From: Acanthaster planci
Lineage: Eukaryota; Echinodermata; Asteroidea; Valvatida; Acanthasteridae
Assembly (NCBI RefSeq): GCF_001949145.1
Contig: NW_019091453.1
Coordinates: 605,019-669,018, forward strand
DNA length: 64,000 nucleotides
Reading direction: 5' to 3'
Shown here one piece after another: positions 24,858 through 37,210 of the stretch. Made by a program: the position numbers and the translations under genes. Every line of letters starts with the position of its first letter. The stretch's first letter is position 1. The notes under the pieces were generated by a model. The model was not told where the DNA came from. It made no database searches and worked only from the letters and a program-made list of their open reading frames with translations.

Positions 24858-26979
24858 CTTGGCACTTAAAATCTGTCAAATATCATGAATAATAACAATA
24901 AAATCTCATGAAAAGATTTAAACACCCAGTTCAGAGTGGTGTACCAGAATCGCGCCGAACCAATTGCAGAGATTTAATTAAGTCGGCCCTACGCATGAAA
25001 GTTCGACGTATGAAACAGGTTGACTATACCGGCGCACGATGCCGACTGATTGATTGTTGCAGTTGTTGGAATTACTCTGTAGCCGTCGCACTTTCCAATC
25101 TACTGTAGACCTATTTGGATCGTATCAGTTTTGGTTGGTGCAGCGCACTTTTACACCCGATCTAATCCAGGGCCGTTTTCCAATACTCAACTTCGTCTCC
25201 GTCTCAGGCTTCGTGTAGGAAACCAATCCTCGATTGTGGGCCTGAAGAGTTTAACTTAAATTGAAATACTGTAATTTTTCACTCTTTTGCACCTTACTTG
25301 ATGTTTTGTGGCACTCTCAGACTTACAATTGCGCTTATAACCTCAAAGTCATCAAGTAAAAAAACAGTTGAAGCCTGAAACGGAGCCCAAGTCGAGTATT
25401 GGAAAACGGCCCAGGTGTCATTCACTCTACTGAAGGGTTGTTCCCCGAGTATTGACAAAATCGTTTGAAGCAATTGGGAAGAATTCATGTTGTATGCATG
25501 TTACATGACCGACCAATACATGTTCACTTCTGAAGTTGTCAACACCGAGTTGCCGCGTTTTAGTGAACATGAACTCCAGGGATTAATCCTGAGGAAAACT
25601 ACTACAACCTTAATTGTTTGGGTTTGGCAAATCAGTTTCGACATGAACTTGTCCTGCGTCAAGTATAGCACTGTCCAAATTATAGTTGGCTGTCACAATT
25701 AGTTGGGACAGTTGTAACAGGGACAGTTGGGACAGAGTAACATAGACTCTATTTAGGGCCTACCAGAAGGCGACATTTTGGGTCACAATCCACGCAGTCC
25801 TGATTGCAACGCAGGGTTAAATCACCTATGTCTGCAGTAACACAAAACGCAACAAACACACTCCTTGCACGCGTTACAATCCAGCTCTACTCCTTTTTTA
25901 TAGTTCCGTGGATTGGTGAAATGCTAAGCTTTAGAAAAACCAAATACAATAGGCGTAGTACGTGCACTTGGAATGCTTTCAAAAATCCGGACACAATCTG
26001 TTCAGGGTTATACATGTATTCAGCTTCTGTAGGAGCAAATGAACCATCGGGTGCTTTTTCGAAATATTGTGGGAGTCCCAATACCTCTGTAGTCCAATGC
26101 AGTATGCCTACGAGAACATCACATATACCTCCTGCGGTTTACCTGAAATCCAAGCACGTGGTAATCGTAACATGTACCTGTATCCGGAAGGGAAATTCTG
26201 TGTTGTGTGACTTACAGTACAGCTCCAGATACAGACGAGAGTCGGTGACAGTCACACGACCATGCTTTATATGGTACAAAACACACCTCGGTATTCATAT
26301 CGGACTTAGCCGGTGAATGCTTGCTGCAGAGCTAATCTTTTGTTGGCCTGGCCTGCGTAGAAACACAATAAGCCGACATGCCATACTTATCCTTTCTGTG
26401 CCAACGTCTATTATTCAATAGAACCAACGTATCAAAGATTCGTAAAGGTGGTGGACGAGTCACGAGTGCGCGGTTTTACGTGGATTTTGCGGGTTTTCAA
26501 AGGTATAAGTCAATCTGTTGGGAAATTATTGGGAGCACCAAAGGGTTCGAGTTAGTCATTGACATGTAGTGAGGGCGCTGCGTGGTTGGCTGGCTGACGT
26601 TTTTCTTTCTTACCGTTTCCGGGGATTTTTATCAGTTTTATCACCTTTTTAATCCAGCAACGTCTCTTTTAGTCTAATCGTTTGTGGTTTTTAAGACTGC
26701 TTTGTGCCTTTCGGAGTTCTAAAGTTGCGTCTAAGACCGATTTTTACGTATTTTTGGATTTTTCAATCTTACTGTGTGTAAAGCCTGTACATGCACCAAG
26801 TACTACGGAGGAGCGCTACATCACGCTGTTACGGATCTACGCCGTACTTTCTTTACTCTCAAATTCAAGTTGCTTCAAACCTTGCAGCCGGATTTCAGGA
26901 GCTCATTTTCTACTTCGGTAAAGTACAACACCTACGATTGGGTGAGCTCTTTCCAGATTTCTAAACCTCCATCCATATG
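24858..26979. other. Intergenic region upstream of gene B, to the LINE
   Basis: It contains the gene B promoter side, an inverted-repeat element at 25170..25412 and an undecided 170-codon open frame (25804..26316 plus) that is also partly open on the minus strand. The last ~400 bases may already be LINE 5' sequence. No exon could be supported. Confidence 0.4.
25170..25412. mobile_element. MITE-like element with ~43-bp terminal inverted repeats
   Basis: GGGCCGTTTTCCAATACTCA at the left (25170 onward) returns reverse-complemented at the right end (…CGAGTATTGG AAAACGGCCC, ending 25412); the arms continue through CTTCGTCTCCGTCTCAGGCTTC versus GAAGCCTGAAACGGAGCCCAAG. The 150-bp centre has no ORF. 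Target duplication not evident. Confidence 0.8.
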
Positions 26980-27941
26980 TGAAGCAAAATGGCAGGATTT
27001 TTGCCAAATAGGCCCAACGAAAAACAGGACATGCTTTGGCAAGAATTGCCCTGCTCATCTCAGGCGATATCCAACCAAATCCGGGACCCAGACCTTCCAC
27101 CCCCCCAGCTATCCTTGTGGAATCTGTAGAAAAAAAGCGTTAGCTCAAATCAAAAAGCCTTTGAACGTGAACAATGCCTTACATGGTTCCATATACGAAG
27201 TGTACAAGCATGGATGATGTCATCTACCTGGTGCATATGAAACATAATTCTTATTCGTGGTTATGCTGCGGATGCGGCCTACCAAATTTCTCAAACTCGT
27301 CTCTTTTTTGTTTGTCACGACACTTCCAACTCATTTATCAGTTCTAGTGCGATCAATAACGATACGGATGATGAAAACCTGAATAGAATTGATACTTGTA
27401 ATTCCAAACGTGAAACTTTTGGTAGACCCTTATTATCTTCTAGCCCCGAGAAACCGTGATACAAAGGTAAGGCAGATTGTGGAAAGCTGCATCGTCAAAA
27501 CAAGCCGCTGAAAAGAATAAGCATTAACTTTCAGAGTATTAATAATAAAATCGCCAAGTTCCAAGCATTGCTCGAAACAGAAGATCCAGATATTCTTGTA
27601 GGGACAGAAACCTGGTTACAAGCCTCAACGCATACAAGAGAATTTTTGACCGAGCATTATAAGCTGTCCCTCAGAGACAGGATGTCTTATAATACAGGCG
27701 GTGGTGTATTTTTGGCTATGAAGGCAGATTAGATAGCAAAGGAAGAACCGGACTTACAGACAGATTGTGAATCGGTTTGGGCCTTTTACAGAAAGCGTTA
27801 TGGGAAAAACATAATTCAGGATCAAAATCTGCATCAAGTTGTTACAAGCCCAACAAGAAAAGGAAAGATCTTGGACCTTGTATTTACAAAATGTTCCCTT
27901 AAAATGTAAGCATCCTTCCTGGCATCTCAGATCATGAGATT

Positions 27942-28780
27942 GTGTCACTTGAGTTTCTCTTATCATCTCAGAAAATTAAGCAGCCTCGAAGGAAGATCTA
28001 TATCTTCAAAGAGGGAAAGTTCGGACAAATCCAACAGGGCCTGACAAGATACTTCGCGTCTGTCACCGAAGAAGTTAGCTTATCCGTAAACCAATTATTG
28101 GTAAATTTTAAGCAAGCCTTGACTTCTGCTGTGGATTGGCGCATCCCTTCAAAGATGGTAAACCAAAATGATGGTTTACCTTGGTCTAATCATTCTCTCA
28201 CACACAAAAATGCTGAAACCAAAGCAGCGAGCTATATGACAAGGCAATTAAGTCTGACCTGAACTCTGACTGGGAAATATTTAGAAATCTTCGTCGTACT
28301 TTAGACCGCAGTTTAAGGAAATCTCGTAGAGAGTACCTTCATGGTAGTGGAGAAAATTTGATCACAAACACCACCAAGCCTTTCTGGAGTTATATAAAAT
28401 GTTTGAGGCAGGTCTCCACTGGGGTGCCATATCTCAACAGAGCTAAAGGAGCTGCTACATCTGCGTTTGAGAAAGCGGAAACCTTAAATAACCAATTCCA
28501 GTCAGTTTTTACCGAAGAGGAAAGTAGTACCCTGCCATCACGGACATCAAAGGAAACACCTCAAATGTCTCCGATTACTGTAACAACCGAGGGCATTTTA
28601 AAATTACTGAAAAACCTGAAACCACAGAAAGTACCAGGCCCTGATAACATCATGCTTAGAGTACTAAAGGAATGTGCTACTGCTATTGCCCCATTAATAC
28701 AGCAGATCTGTCAGAAGTCCTTATCCACTGGGGGAACTCCCCGAAGACTGACTGACTGCAAATGTGACTTCAGTCTTTAA
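27942..28780 (+). pseudogene. LINE ORF2 remnant: endonuclease end and start of reverse transcriptase
   Basis: Two open segments, 27942..28262 and 28358..28780, preserve the end of the endonuclease, the linker and the first RT blocks (ITVTTEGILKLLKNLKPQ, VPGPDNIMLRVLKECA). A frameshift between them and another at ~28740 (SLSTGGTPRRL) break the frame. It belongs to the LINE above. Confidence 0.8.
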
Positions 28781-29134
28781 AAAAGGAAATCGATCTGACC
28801 CTGCAAATTATCGACCAGTATCCTGAACACCGATCCTTGCAAGCTCCTTGAGCGCAAATTCACTCAGCATAATGAAAGACTTTGACAAACATGACGTTTA
28901 AAAATGATGATCAACACGGATTCTGAAAGGGAAGATCATGTTAAACCCAATTGACCATCAATGATCTGAACGAGATTGTTGACAGAAAAGGGCAAACTGA
29001 TGTCTTTATAATGGATTTTATTGAGGCTTTTGACCGCATACCACACCAACTGCTCCTACTGAAACTCTAACAAGCCAGGATCTCTGGTTCGAAAGGGTCA
29101 GAATCTTTCATACCAAAAATCACAGAACGTTGTT

Positions 29135-30051
29135 TTGGAAATAGTCTCTTCATCACCAACAGAAGTAACCTCTGAGTACCACAATTCCTGTCCTGGGGCC
29201 ATTGCTTTTCATACTGTATACCTTAACGACCTTACCTCAGGAATTACATCGCAAGTTAGGCTCCTAACAGATGACTGTATCCTGTACCAAGAAATGAAGA
29301 CAAGAAATGATTCTCAAGCTCTACAAGACGACATAAGTATGCTCACTAAATGGGAGTCAAGTTGGGAGATGAAATTTAACATTGCAAAATGTTATACTAT
29401 GCATATTACCCACAACAAAAAAAACCTGTGCTGTCTGCCTACACGACGAATGGAAAAACCACTCGAGGAGACTAACAGCCATACTTACCTGGGAGTAGAA
29501 ATAAATCATAAACTGAGTTGGGCTGATCGTATGATTGGGTTACTCTCTAGAAATCTCAGCAGCTACTCTCCAAGGGTGAAGGAAATGGCCTACAAAACCC
29601 TAGTCAGACCTAAGCTAGAATATTGTGCTAGTATCTTGGATCCGTACCATCAAGATCACAAAAGTAGACTAAAGCAGTCCAGCGGAGGGCAGCAAGATTT
29701 GTATGCAAAGATTTTCGACATAAAGCAGTATTTCCTCAATGATTCAAAACCTGGGACGTAAATCTCTGGAGGAGCGTAGAACCATCAATAGGCTCACTGT
29801 ATCCATCCAGCCATTACCAAGTATCATTGAGCACAGATCATTACCGGTTTAAATCTGAAAAAGAGGGCATTACAACACAACAAAAATCCTCTGGTTCCTT
29901 TTCCTATCAATCAATCGGCACAAAAGACTGTTACAAATTCTCCTTCATACCCAAGACCCTTGTGGAATGGAATCATTTACCGGCCAAACTAAGGGAAGCT
30001 TCAAAGATTGATACTTTCAAAACAAAACTGTCTATAGTATTGATACATTAG
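29135..30051 (+). pseudogene. LINE ORF2 remnant: RT active-site block and C-terminal part
   Basis: Open segments 29135..29761 and 29827..30051 carry YLNDLTSGITSQVRLLTDD (catalytic YADD replaced by LTDD), KWESSWEMKFNIAKC, TYLGVEINHKLSW and the thumb/C-terminal text MAYKTLVRPKLEYCASILDP, then VEWNHLPAKLREASKIDTFK near the end. All are standard landmarks for Jockey/CR1-superfamily ORF2. A frameshift at ~29755 separates the halves. Confidence 0.82.
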
Positions 30052-30162
30052 CATTAATAAGAGGCATTCACCACGTGTATTAGAGTCAGCTACCCACCAC
30101 GCACCTGCAACTTAAAATACGCCATGCTGGAGGTTGTTGCAGTACGCAAAAAAGAAGAAGTT

Positions 30163-31527
30163 TTAAACATTAATTTATTTTACGCTTTCATAGTTATTTC
30201 AACACCCATGTCACAAACATTCCCCAGAACAATACTTGAATATCTTCCCTCGAAATCGCTGAACTCAATTTCAAATTTCAAAAATGTCAATGATGGATAT
30301 CATATAAGTATAATTTAGATTGTAGCATTCTGATTCTCCTTAAACGCACTGAATATGAACATTGGTTTACTATACCTTTTCTGTAACCAAGAAGTGGATA
30401 CTCAAAGCATCACGGTGCTATTAGAAAGTACAAGGCCATCCGTGTGAGTAAACATTTTAGTCCAAAGACCATTTAATACAATAGAGGTGGGCAACCCCGT
30501 TGAAGGAACGGACCGACGGTTTACGGATGTGGGCCACCCGAGAAAGAACGGGCCGATATAGACAGATGTGTCACTCTTCAGAAGGATGAGCGGGCCATGT
30601 AGACGGTACCACCGAGGTGAGCCACCGTGTAGAAGGAGAACTGAACCTAGCTCTCCTTTTACTGAGAGTAGCCAAGAGATCTTGGAATCCATTTCAAGAT
30701 CGATTTCAAGATACATCTCGAAATCCATTTTCAAGATATTTCGAAGTCCATTTCATGTTCCATTTAAATCCTTTTAGGAGATGTCTCGGAATCTCTTTTT
30801 CAAGATCTCCGAAAATTCTTTCTAAGATATCTCAGAACTGTTTCCATTTGCATGCTACAAGCAATATTCGACATTTTTATCCGATATCCTGCAAAGCATG
30901 GCTATAAACCCCGGCAAGTCATTCAATGTGACCCTTGTCTTGCATGCCCACATAAATCACCACTCCAGGCATCTATTTTAGGGAATGGAGACTTCAAGCA
31001 AGACGTATACCTTAAATATACATGTACTGGCCTATATCGTCAAACAGATAAAGTCTCTAAAATGATTTGTGGGAAGTTCCTCGTGTATATACAGGAATCA
31101 CTATCCGTTCTTTCGTCGCAATTCCATACCCTATTTAAATCTGTAGTGTCTATCTTACAGTGGCGCTTTCGAAATGTCGGGGTGTTGGACATATTGGAAA
31201 CGATGTGTTACTTATACCGGTATATTTCTCTATCCGTTTACGAGGTCTTCCCATTTTGTTTTCCAAATAGTGCTTATCTTTGATGTATTAACAACCAACT
31301 GCTCGTACATGGCGATATATAAAAATGTAAGGGTATGCGCTTTAAACATGCGTGTAGTATAAAATAAGCGAGGCACTCAAATCAAAGGTACACAGGAAAA
31401 TCAACGTTCATGATCCTTCTAGTCAGAGCTGACATTACTCGTGAAACGTTCAGAATTTCACCAATCAAATCTCTCTTAAGGTCATTGAGGTTGGGAAGAG
31501 AAGGTCTTTAGCATAATTTTCATAAAT
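30163..31527. other. Intergenic region between the LINE and gene D
   Basis: It includes a degenerate ~40-bp periodic stretch (30480-30650, recurring GTGGGCCACCC / GAACGGGCCGA-like text) followed by a TTTCAAGAT / ATCTC-rich degenerate repeat (30690-30840). Upstream of 31528 lies the presumed gene D promoter. No exon could be supported. Confidence 0.45.
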
Positions 31528-34500
31528 ATGGCACATCTGGACGGGTTTCTACATCGTCACGTTACCAAAGTGGCATTGTTCCTGTACACATTTGGCATCG
31601 TGATGCAATGGCCCGTCACGCAGAACCTCATCCTCGACAAATCCTGTCAGGGTCTGCATGGTCGTGAAGTGTGCGACTCCCTCACCACTCATCCAGAGAT
31701 CGAAGAGGAGATTCAGGATGCAGCGGCCTTCTGGGTGATGACCATGCCTAGCATCACGGGGACCATCATGGCCTTCAGCTCCCTGTTCCTGGGGTCGGTG
31801 AGTGATCGCCTCGGCAGGGGGACCGTGCTGATGCTGACCTGCCTCGGTGGGATTGCAATGTCGCTCTGCCTCATCCTGCAGACAACATTGACCGGCCTGA
31901 GGCCCACTTTGCTCCTCGTCAGCTCTGCGGCCATGGGACTGAGTGGGGGCATGGGGACATTTCTGGTTACTCTATTCAATTACATCACCGACAGCACCCC
32001 GGCGAACGAACGCACCAGTCAACTCAGTGTCGTACAGCCGTTCGCCGGTCTTGGCACCATTTTTGGCATGTTGTTGTCGGGCGTGGTTTCCAAGCATCTC
32101 GGCTTCGGAGTGGTATATGTAATTTTCCTTGGCACCCAGGTCACAGTGCTGGTTCTGGCGGCAACGTGTATGCAGGACTCAGCGGGAGTCCCGCCCGAGG
32201 ATCCCGCGGCACCTTCTTCTAGGCTGGGGTTGATTGCTGGAATGATGAGGAGCCTCACTGCAGGTGTAAAGACATGTCTGAAGCCCAGGCCCGCTACCAA
32301 GAGGAAACACATCCTCTTCCTGGTCCTCTTTGGGGTCATTTCCATGATTGGCGTAGGAGGTATGTTTTTCTTGAAGTGGCATTAATATCCGAATTGTTTA
32401 GAGTTTGAGAAAACTTAACAATTAACAACGACGTTTGTGCACAAATGTAAACATCGGCGGGAGGAAAAGACATACAGCCGATTTGAATTCAGTGCAATTC
32501 TTCAATATTAAATTCTGTTCCGCATTGACATCATTTCTGTGATTACAGGAATTACAAACATACATACATGATAGTTAACAAAAATTATAGTTCACGAAGA
32601 AAAATAGACAACACTTTATCAACATCAAGCTTACAAAAGCACAAGAATTACATACACACATACAAAAACTGAATTACAATTAAAAGTTCTTTGTTTATCA
32701 GCCATGTAATTTATATTGTGTTATTCTTTCAGACAACAAACTCATTCTCTTGGTTTCCTTCCTTTGAAAATAAATATAATAACAAAAGTGTTCACAAACC
32801 AGATTATACTAATAGCGCTGTGCTTTCAAAAGACTACTTGAAAAAAAGCTTGCTAAGGAAAGACTAATACACAGCCTGCATACTCCTTTGTTGTCATAAG
32901 CTATGCAGGTCTCATGCGCTAGGGGGAATGGATTTTGTCTTTTAACCAGACTTTCCCTTGTTCACCTGTATAAGGATCCTCACCCCGATCAGGTGGCAGC
33001 ATTGTTTCTAAAACTCTGGTACTTTCAATTCTCAATGAAGTGGCATCCAACTTGCTATTCTGCATCTCGGATGGTCACTATGGCAACGGAAAGCTGTGGG
33101 GGGTAAAAGTTGGATAGAGTCATAGAAAGAGGGAGAGAAAAAATGGATAGAGTGCCAGTGGCCGGGTTCTCTCGCAAGCTCTCACAAAGTAGCAACTACC
33201 GACCATCTGTGTCCTAAAACGGACGCAATTGGCAATTTAACAAGATAAAATCGCTTTGCGCCAATTTTACCTTGTCGAAATTGCTGGTCGATCCTGCCAT
33301 CACTCCAACATTAGACAAAAATAAGGTTCTTCTATAGCCTGAAAGGAGGGTAGTCAAAATTGACCTCAACTCCGCACTTGCATGTATTTTCGTTGGGCAG
33401 CCGACATGGGCTTGACAGTTATGTACACCAGGCGGGCGCCGTTCCATTGGGAGCAGACGGTGTTCGGCTACTTCACCGCTGCCAAGAACATCGGTCAGAT
33501 CCTTGGTATGGCCCTTGGCACTAAGATTCTATTGAAGCTGGTCGGGACCGGAGGCTCGTCGCGTGATGACCTGACACTGATGCAGATTGGCTACCTTGCT
33601 CTCACCGTGGGATCGCTGGTGATGTCGGCCGCAACCAGTTCATATCATTTGATTCTGGGTATGCAAATGGCATCTCCGGTCATACATTAAACGTGATTCT
33701 GGAGTCAGTTGCCACTGGTGATGGGGTTTCACTTAACCCAAGTGTGTATTTGTTGAGCGCGATCGGCCGATCGCTCTGCGCGATTGGTCGATCCTGTATG
33801 AAATATCCAACTTTACTTCTATTTTGAAACAGTCTTGCACGATGTGAATTAGAGAGGAAATGTAATCTGCTGTGACTGAATTACCGGCGAACACTAATTT
33901 ATCGCACAAAGATCGAGCGATCGCTCGTATCAATTGATGGCATTCTGCTATGTTCCTTTAATATAAATGTGACTAAGCCTATAGAGATTACCGAAGAATT
34001 TAACACTTTTTAATGGAATAGCGATATAGTAAACATTCTGGAAATTGTCTGAAACTTTAAAATACAGCTGTTTGAATAACATTATTTAAATGATAATTTA
34101 GAGCCTGCAAATACCTTCTCTGTTTTGATAATAGAGAGGATCTTAGAGGTCCAAACTGTTGAATCACTGTACTGTGTTTACATTGTCGTGTCTTTTCTTC
34201 AGTTCCAATGATGAACTCCTTGTCGGGACCTGCACAAGCCGCCAGTGGGTCTCTTTCTTCCAAACTTGTCCACCCAACAGAGAAGGGTATGAAATCGGTG
34301 TAGATGACTCTTAAGTGTTTTGTTCGGTAAAAAATGCAAGTAAAACTCATGCACCGAGAAACGTTCAAAGTGCGTATCTCTGTTCATCTTGAATATACCC
34401 AATCTTTGCCATGGGACAATTTGCAACAGAACTTTGGGACAAACTGCAACAGAACTTTGGGACAATCTGCTGCAGAACTTTCGAATGGGATGGAATGGAT

Positions 34501-34704
34501 CACTTGTATCTGTTCACACGAGACGAAACTTTTGTAATCTTTTCCAGGAGCCTTTTCATCATTTTCGTCCTTCCTGAATAACCTGGCCATGCCAGCCGGC
34601 ACAGTCATCTTCACCACGGTGTATTCTTGGACGTCTGCGTCCACTCCCGGGTTAGCCTTCCTCATACAAGCCGTCATGTACACAATACCTATGGTCCTTA
34701 TCGC
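31528..34704 (+). CDS. SLC46-like transporter, gene D (divergent paralog, 3' end unresolved)
   Basis: Plus-strand exons: 31528..32359 (start MAHLDGFLHRH, good context AAATATGG), 33401..33658, 34203..34286 and 34548..34704, phases 1,1,1,2, with exons 3 and 4 exactly 84 and 157 nt as in A-C. Exon 1 encodes TM1-6 with motif A GSVSDRLGRG, short by one basic residue compared with A-C; exon 2 holds MYTRRAPFHW; exon 3 ends SSKLVHPTEKG, matching the SKLVRETEQGA block of human SLC46A1; exon 4 follows with GAFSSFSSFLN. No Asn-glycosylation site is obvious in the TM1-2 loop (LHGREVCDSL), unlike A-C. Exon 4 ends ATCGC before GTGAGT in phase 2, so one or two tail exons must follow; I found no convincing one between 34705 and 37210. 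It is the only member on the plus strand. Substrate unknown. Confidence 0.85.
33757..33942. repeat. Possible foldback element rich in GATCG
   Basis: GAGCGCGATCGGCCGATCGCTC at the left and GATCGAGCGATCGCTCGTATCAATT at the right are approximately inverted copies around ~120 bp. Alignment is loose and boundaries are uncertain. It lies in intron 2 of gene D. Confidence 0.4.
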
Positions 34705-37210
34705 GTGAGTAACTTGCACTGATTGGATATTAGTTTGTGCATATATTAAAGTTGACAGGAGTAAAAACGAGCAAACGGTTTTATTTCATACAATAAAATA
34801 AAATACAATAATATACAGACATGTTTTATATAACTAAGTGAGCATGTTTATGCAATATCAATCAATAGAATCTCTGGCTTTCAACTCATTTTAATAAATA
34901 GCATTTAAATACTAGATTTCTATTATATAAATGATTTAAATTATTAAAAAAGTTATTTATTAAAAATAAATGAGCAGTACAACATGGCATAACTTGAAAC
35001 AAGCTCGAAAATTTGCAGCAAGATCAGGGCCCAATTTCCCGCATCTGCTCAAAACAATGAGTAGAAAACTTATGCTTGCAAAGCCGAAAAATTTGCTAAC
35101 AGTTAAGCACTATTTAAGGGTGGCTCTTAGCGTGGTTGTGCCTACGGTCGCATTGTTTTGTCACTTTGTTGAGCAAGTCTTTTCTACGAGGTAAGCGTTC
35201 CTTTGGCTTTATGTTCTCCATGAAATACCCGGAACCTCTGTTAATGTAAAATCAAGTGCTTAGCAACGCCGTAGAGTTGGAATTGGTCCCGGATTCTTAG
35301 AACTGTGAAAACTGTAGACATTAAAGTTTCAAATTTTTTCTACCTGAAAATCAGGAAACTAAATCACAGCCTTTTAAAAAAGCAACAATCTCACGACCAT
35401 CTTTAAAATTGAATAATTAAAAATATATCACTGTCATCAATTGTTTTGTTTAAATACCTTGCAGTACAAAACGGATGAATGAAAATACACTTTTAAATTT
35501 CAGAGCAACTTTTACAATTCAGCTTATAACGTATGAACTTATACATATTCACACTGAAAGAGCAGTGGCACTGTTGACAAGACAGGGAAGAAGTGAATAT
35601 CTCATCTTCTACTTCATCTTTTATCTGTTGCCAAGGTAATGGTTCCACACGAAATTCACTTGACCATTTCCAATTGCTTTTGCAACAGATGTTCCAGTCG
35701 ACTACATGTTATCAATATGTGGAGCCATCACCATGGCAACCGACACCAAGATTCAGTCCTTTATAGACCTTTTCACTAATAAATTCATGATTATGCATGC
35801 ATGCGCACAAATGGCCTTGACAGCAAGAAGTGTGAGCGGGCCACTGGAAATGTGCAAGGGTTCAATTGTGATCATTTTCTCTTCAGAAAATCTCATTAAA
35901 TCATTTTTCCTATATAACAGCACGAAAGGAGACCGGCTTAGATATGGCAATCTCGTGCGCACAGGAAAATTCACGATTGAAAAGTCTTTTTACAGAGCAC
36001 TAAAATCCTGCTTAGATTAAAAACTTGTAGCCAAAATGATTTAAAGGATTTTCTGAAGAAAAAAACTGAACAAAGACGGAAACCTGAGAAAAAATTATCA
36101 AAATCGCAGCCCTGTATGCTTTTACTGGTCTGCTCACACTTCTTGCTGCCAAGGCTATTTGTGCGCATTCGTCTGTAATTATGAATTTACTAGTGAAAAG
36201 GCAAATTTAGTTTGCTCTTATGTCATCAATTTCCCATCAACAGAGGGCACTTCACTCATGACCATTTTGAGGCAAAATGGAAAATATCACATTGTGCATA
36301 AGGTCAACTACCGGTATTATGAAAAAAGAATGTAATAGTGAGAGCAGTACGTTAAGAAGCACATCCATAATTAATGTTTTCTCAAGGAAGGCTTCAGTTA
36401 AAAGGGGTTTTAAAAGGTGTTTTAAAGTCAAAAAGACTATTCTAAAAAAAAAAAAGAAAAGCAAAGCACACTCTGAGCATGTGTTTCAGAATTGTTTTGT
36501 TGAACATTAACCAATGATCACTCTGTCTGGCTTTGTTTGCAGCTTTATGAAAGTGGATATGTCCAAAACAGCAAAAGACGATGCCTAGGTCTATAAAGGG
36601 AAGAGTTTCATCCTGAACTGGCAACAAACACATTGATATGATCTTCACCCGTGTATTTCAGCTGCAGTTACAGGACGATTTGACAAATAACACTCCAGGT
36701 AGCAGGTAGCAGCAAAGTGGAAGAACAAATCTTGTTAAGTACCAAATTTTGAAAACTTTGGACTTTGCCATGTTTTGCAGTACTGTTTACGCACCAATTT
36801 GTATAAAGCTACATGTTTTTTATCCAATTTGATTAAGAAAAAACAGCAAACAAACAAAACAAAGACCTGCACACTGTATATAGGTAACTGACACTAGTAA
36901 TGTGCACTGTCAATTTTGTGCTGTGTCCATTCCAAGTAATCTTAAAGGCTTTGGAAGAATTGCTCAAGAAAGTCTTCTGGGTAAAATTAGTACATTTGCA
37001 AAAAAGGAGCTGTTTGTACAATTGCAACAAATCTCCTGATTATGGAACAGTACAAACCAGTGCAGGCAACAGTACAAACCAGTGCAGGCAACAGTACAAA
37101 CCAATGCAGGCAACTGTAACAAACCTATTTTTGTTTTAAATCATTGGCCATGATGGCGGACTCTTGTTTGGTTCTACATTACCCACTATAGACTGTACAC
37201 TGTACATATA
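34705..37210. other. Region between convergent genes D and C
   Basis: The missing gene D tail exon(s) should be here. Candidate acceptors with the right phase exist (for example near 35585, 35693 and 36944), but none gives a tail resembling those of A-C, so none is annotated. A 22-bp tandem repeat lies at 37047..37112. Confidence 0.4.
37047..37112 (+). repeat. Tandem repeat, 22-bp unit, three copies
   Basis: The unit ACAGTACAAACCAGTGCAGG plus CA occurs three times head to tail with one mismatch, and the sequence trails off with ACTGTAACAAACC. Confidence 0.9.

Larger units (their letters stand above)
26980..30162 (+). mobile_element. Decayed non-LTR retrotransposon (Jockey/CR1-type LINE)
   Basis: Pieces appear in the usual order but in shifting frames. 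A PHD/zinc-finger-like segment (YPCGICRKKALA, then CCGCGLPNFSNSSLF near 27265-27310) is followed by an endonuclease (ISINFQSINNKIAKFQALL and DILVGTETWL at 27525-27620; ILDLVF and LPGISDHEIV at 27870-27945). Reverse transcriptase follows: LKPQKVPGPDN (28615-28650), NYRPVS-like text near 28806, MDFIEAFDRIPHQLLL near 29010, LLTDDCILYQE (29260-29292, the YADD-type site changed to LTDD), LGVEINHKLSW and VRPKLEYCASILDPY. Many stops and frameshifts, plus a likely deletion in the endonuclease near 27735-27780, make it inactive. The 3' end is a short AAAGAAGAAG tail at ~30162, typical of LINE tails. The 5' boundary is uncertain and could reach ~26570. Confidence 0.9.

Noticed and set aside
25804-26316. 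170-codon plus-strand open frame, with an overlapping minus-strand open frame at 25887..26081
   Set aside because: No recognisable family, no supporting splice structure, and both strands are open. It may be a decayed repeat. A protein search could reopen it.
26774-27217. 147-codon open frame as a host gene
   Set aside because: Its end (YPCGICRKK) joins the LINE zinc-finger text downstream, so the 3' part belongs to the retrotransposon. The upstream part has no recognisable family.
35706-36020. Open frame after a good acceptor (35693 region), tested as the gene D tail
   Set aside because: The phase fits, but the sequence is long, has no acidic tail and does not resemble tails of A-C.
37047-37112. 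22-bp repeats resembling a CRISPR array
   Set aside because: Contiguous head-to-tail units without spacers in an animal genome; a plain tandem repeat.
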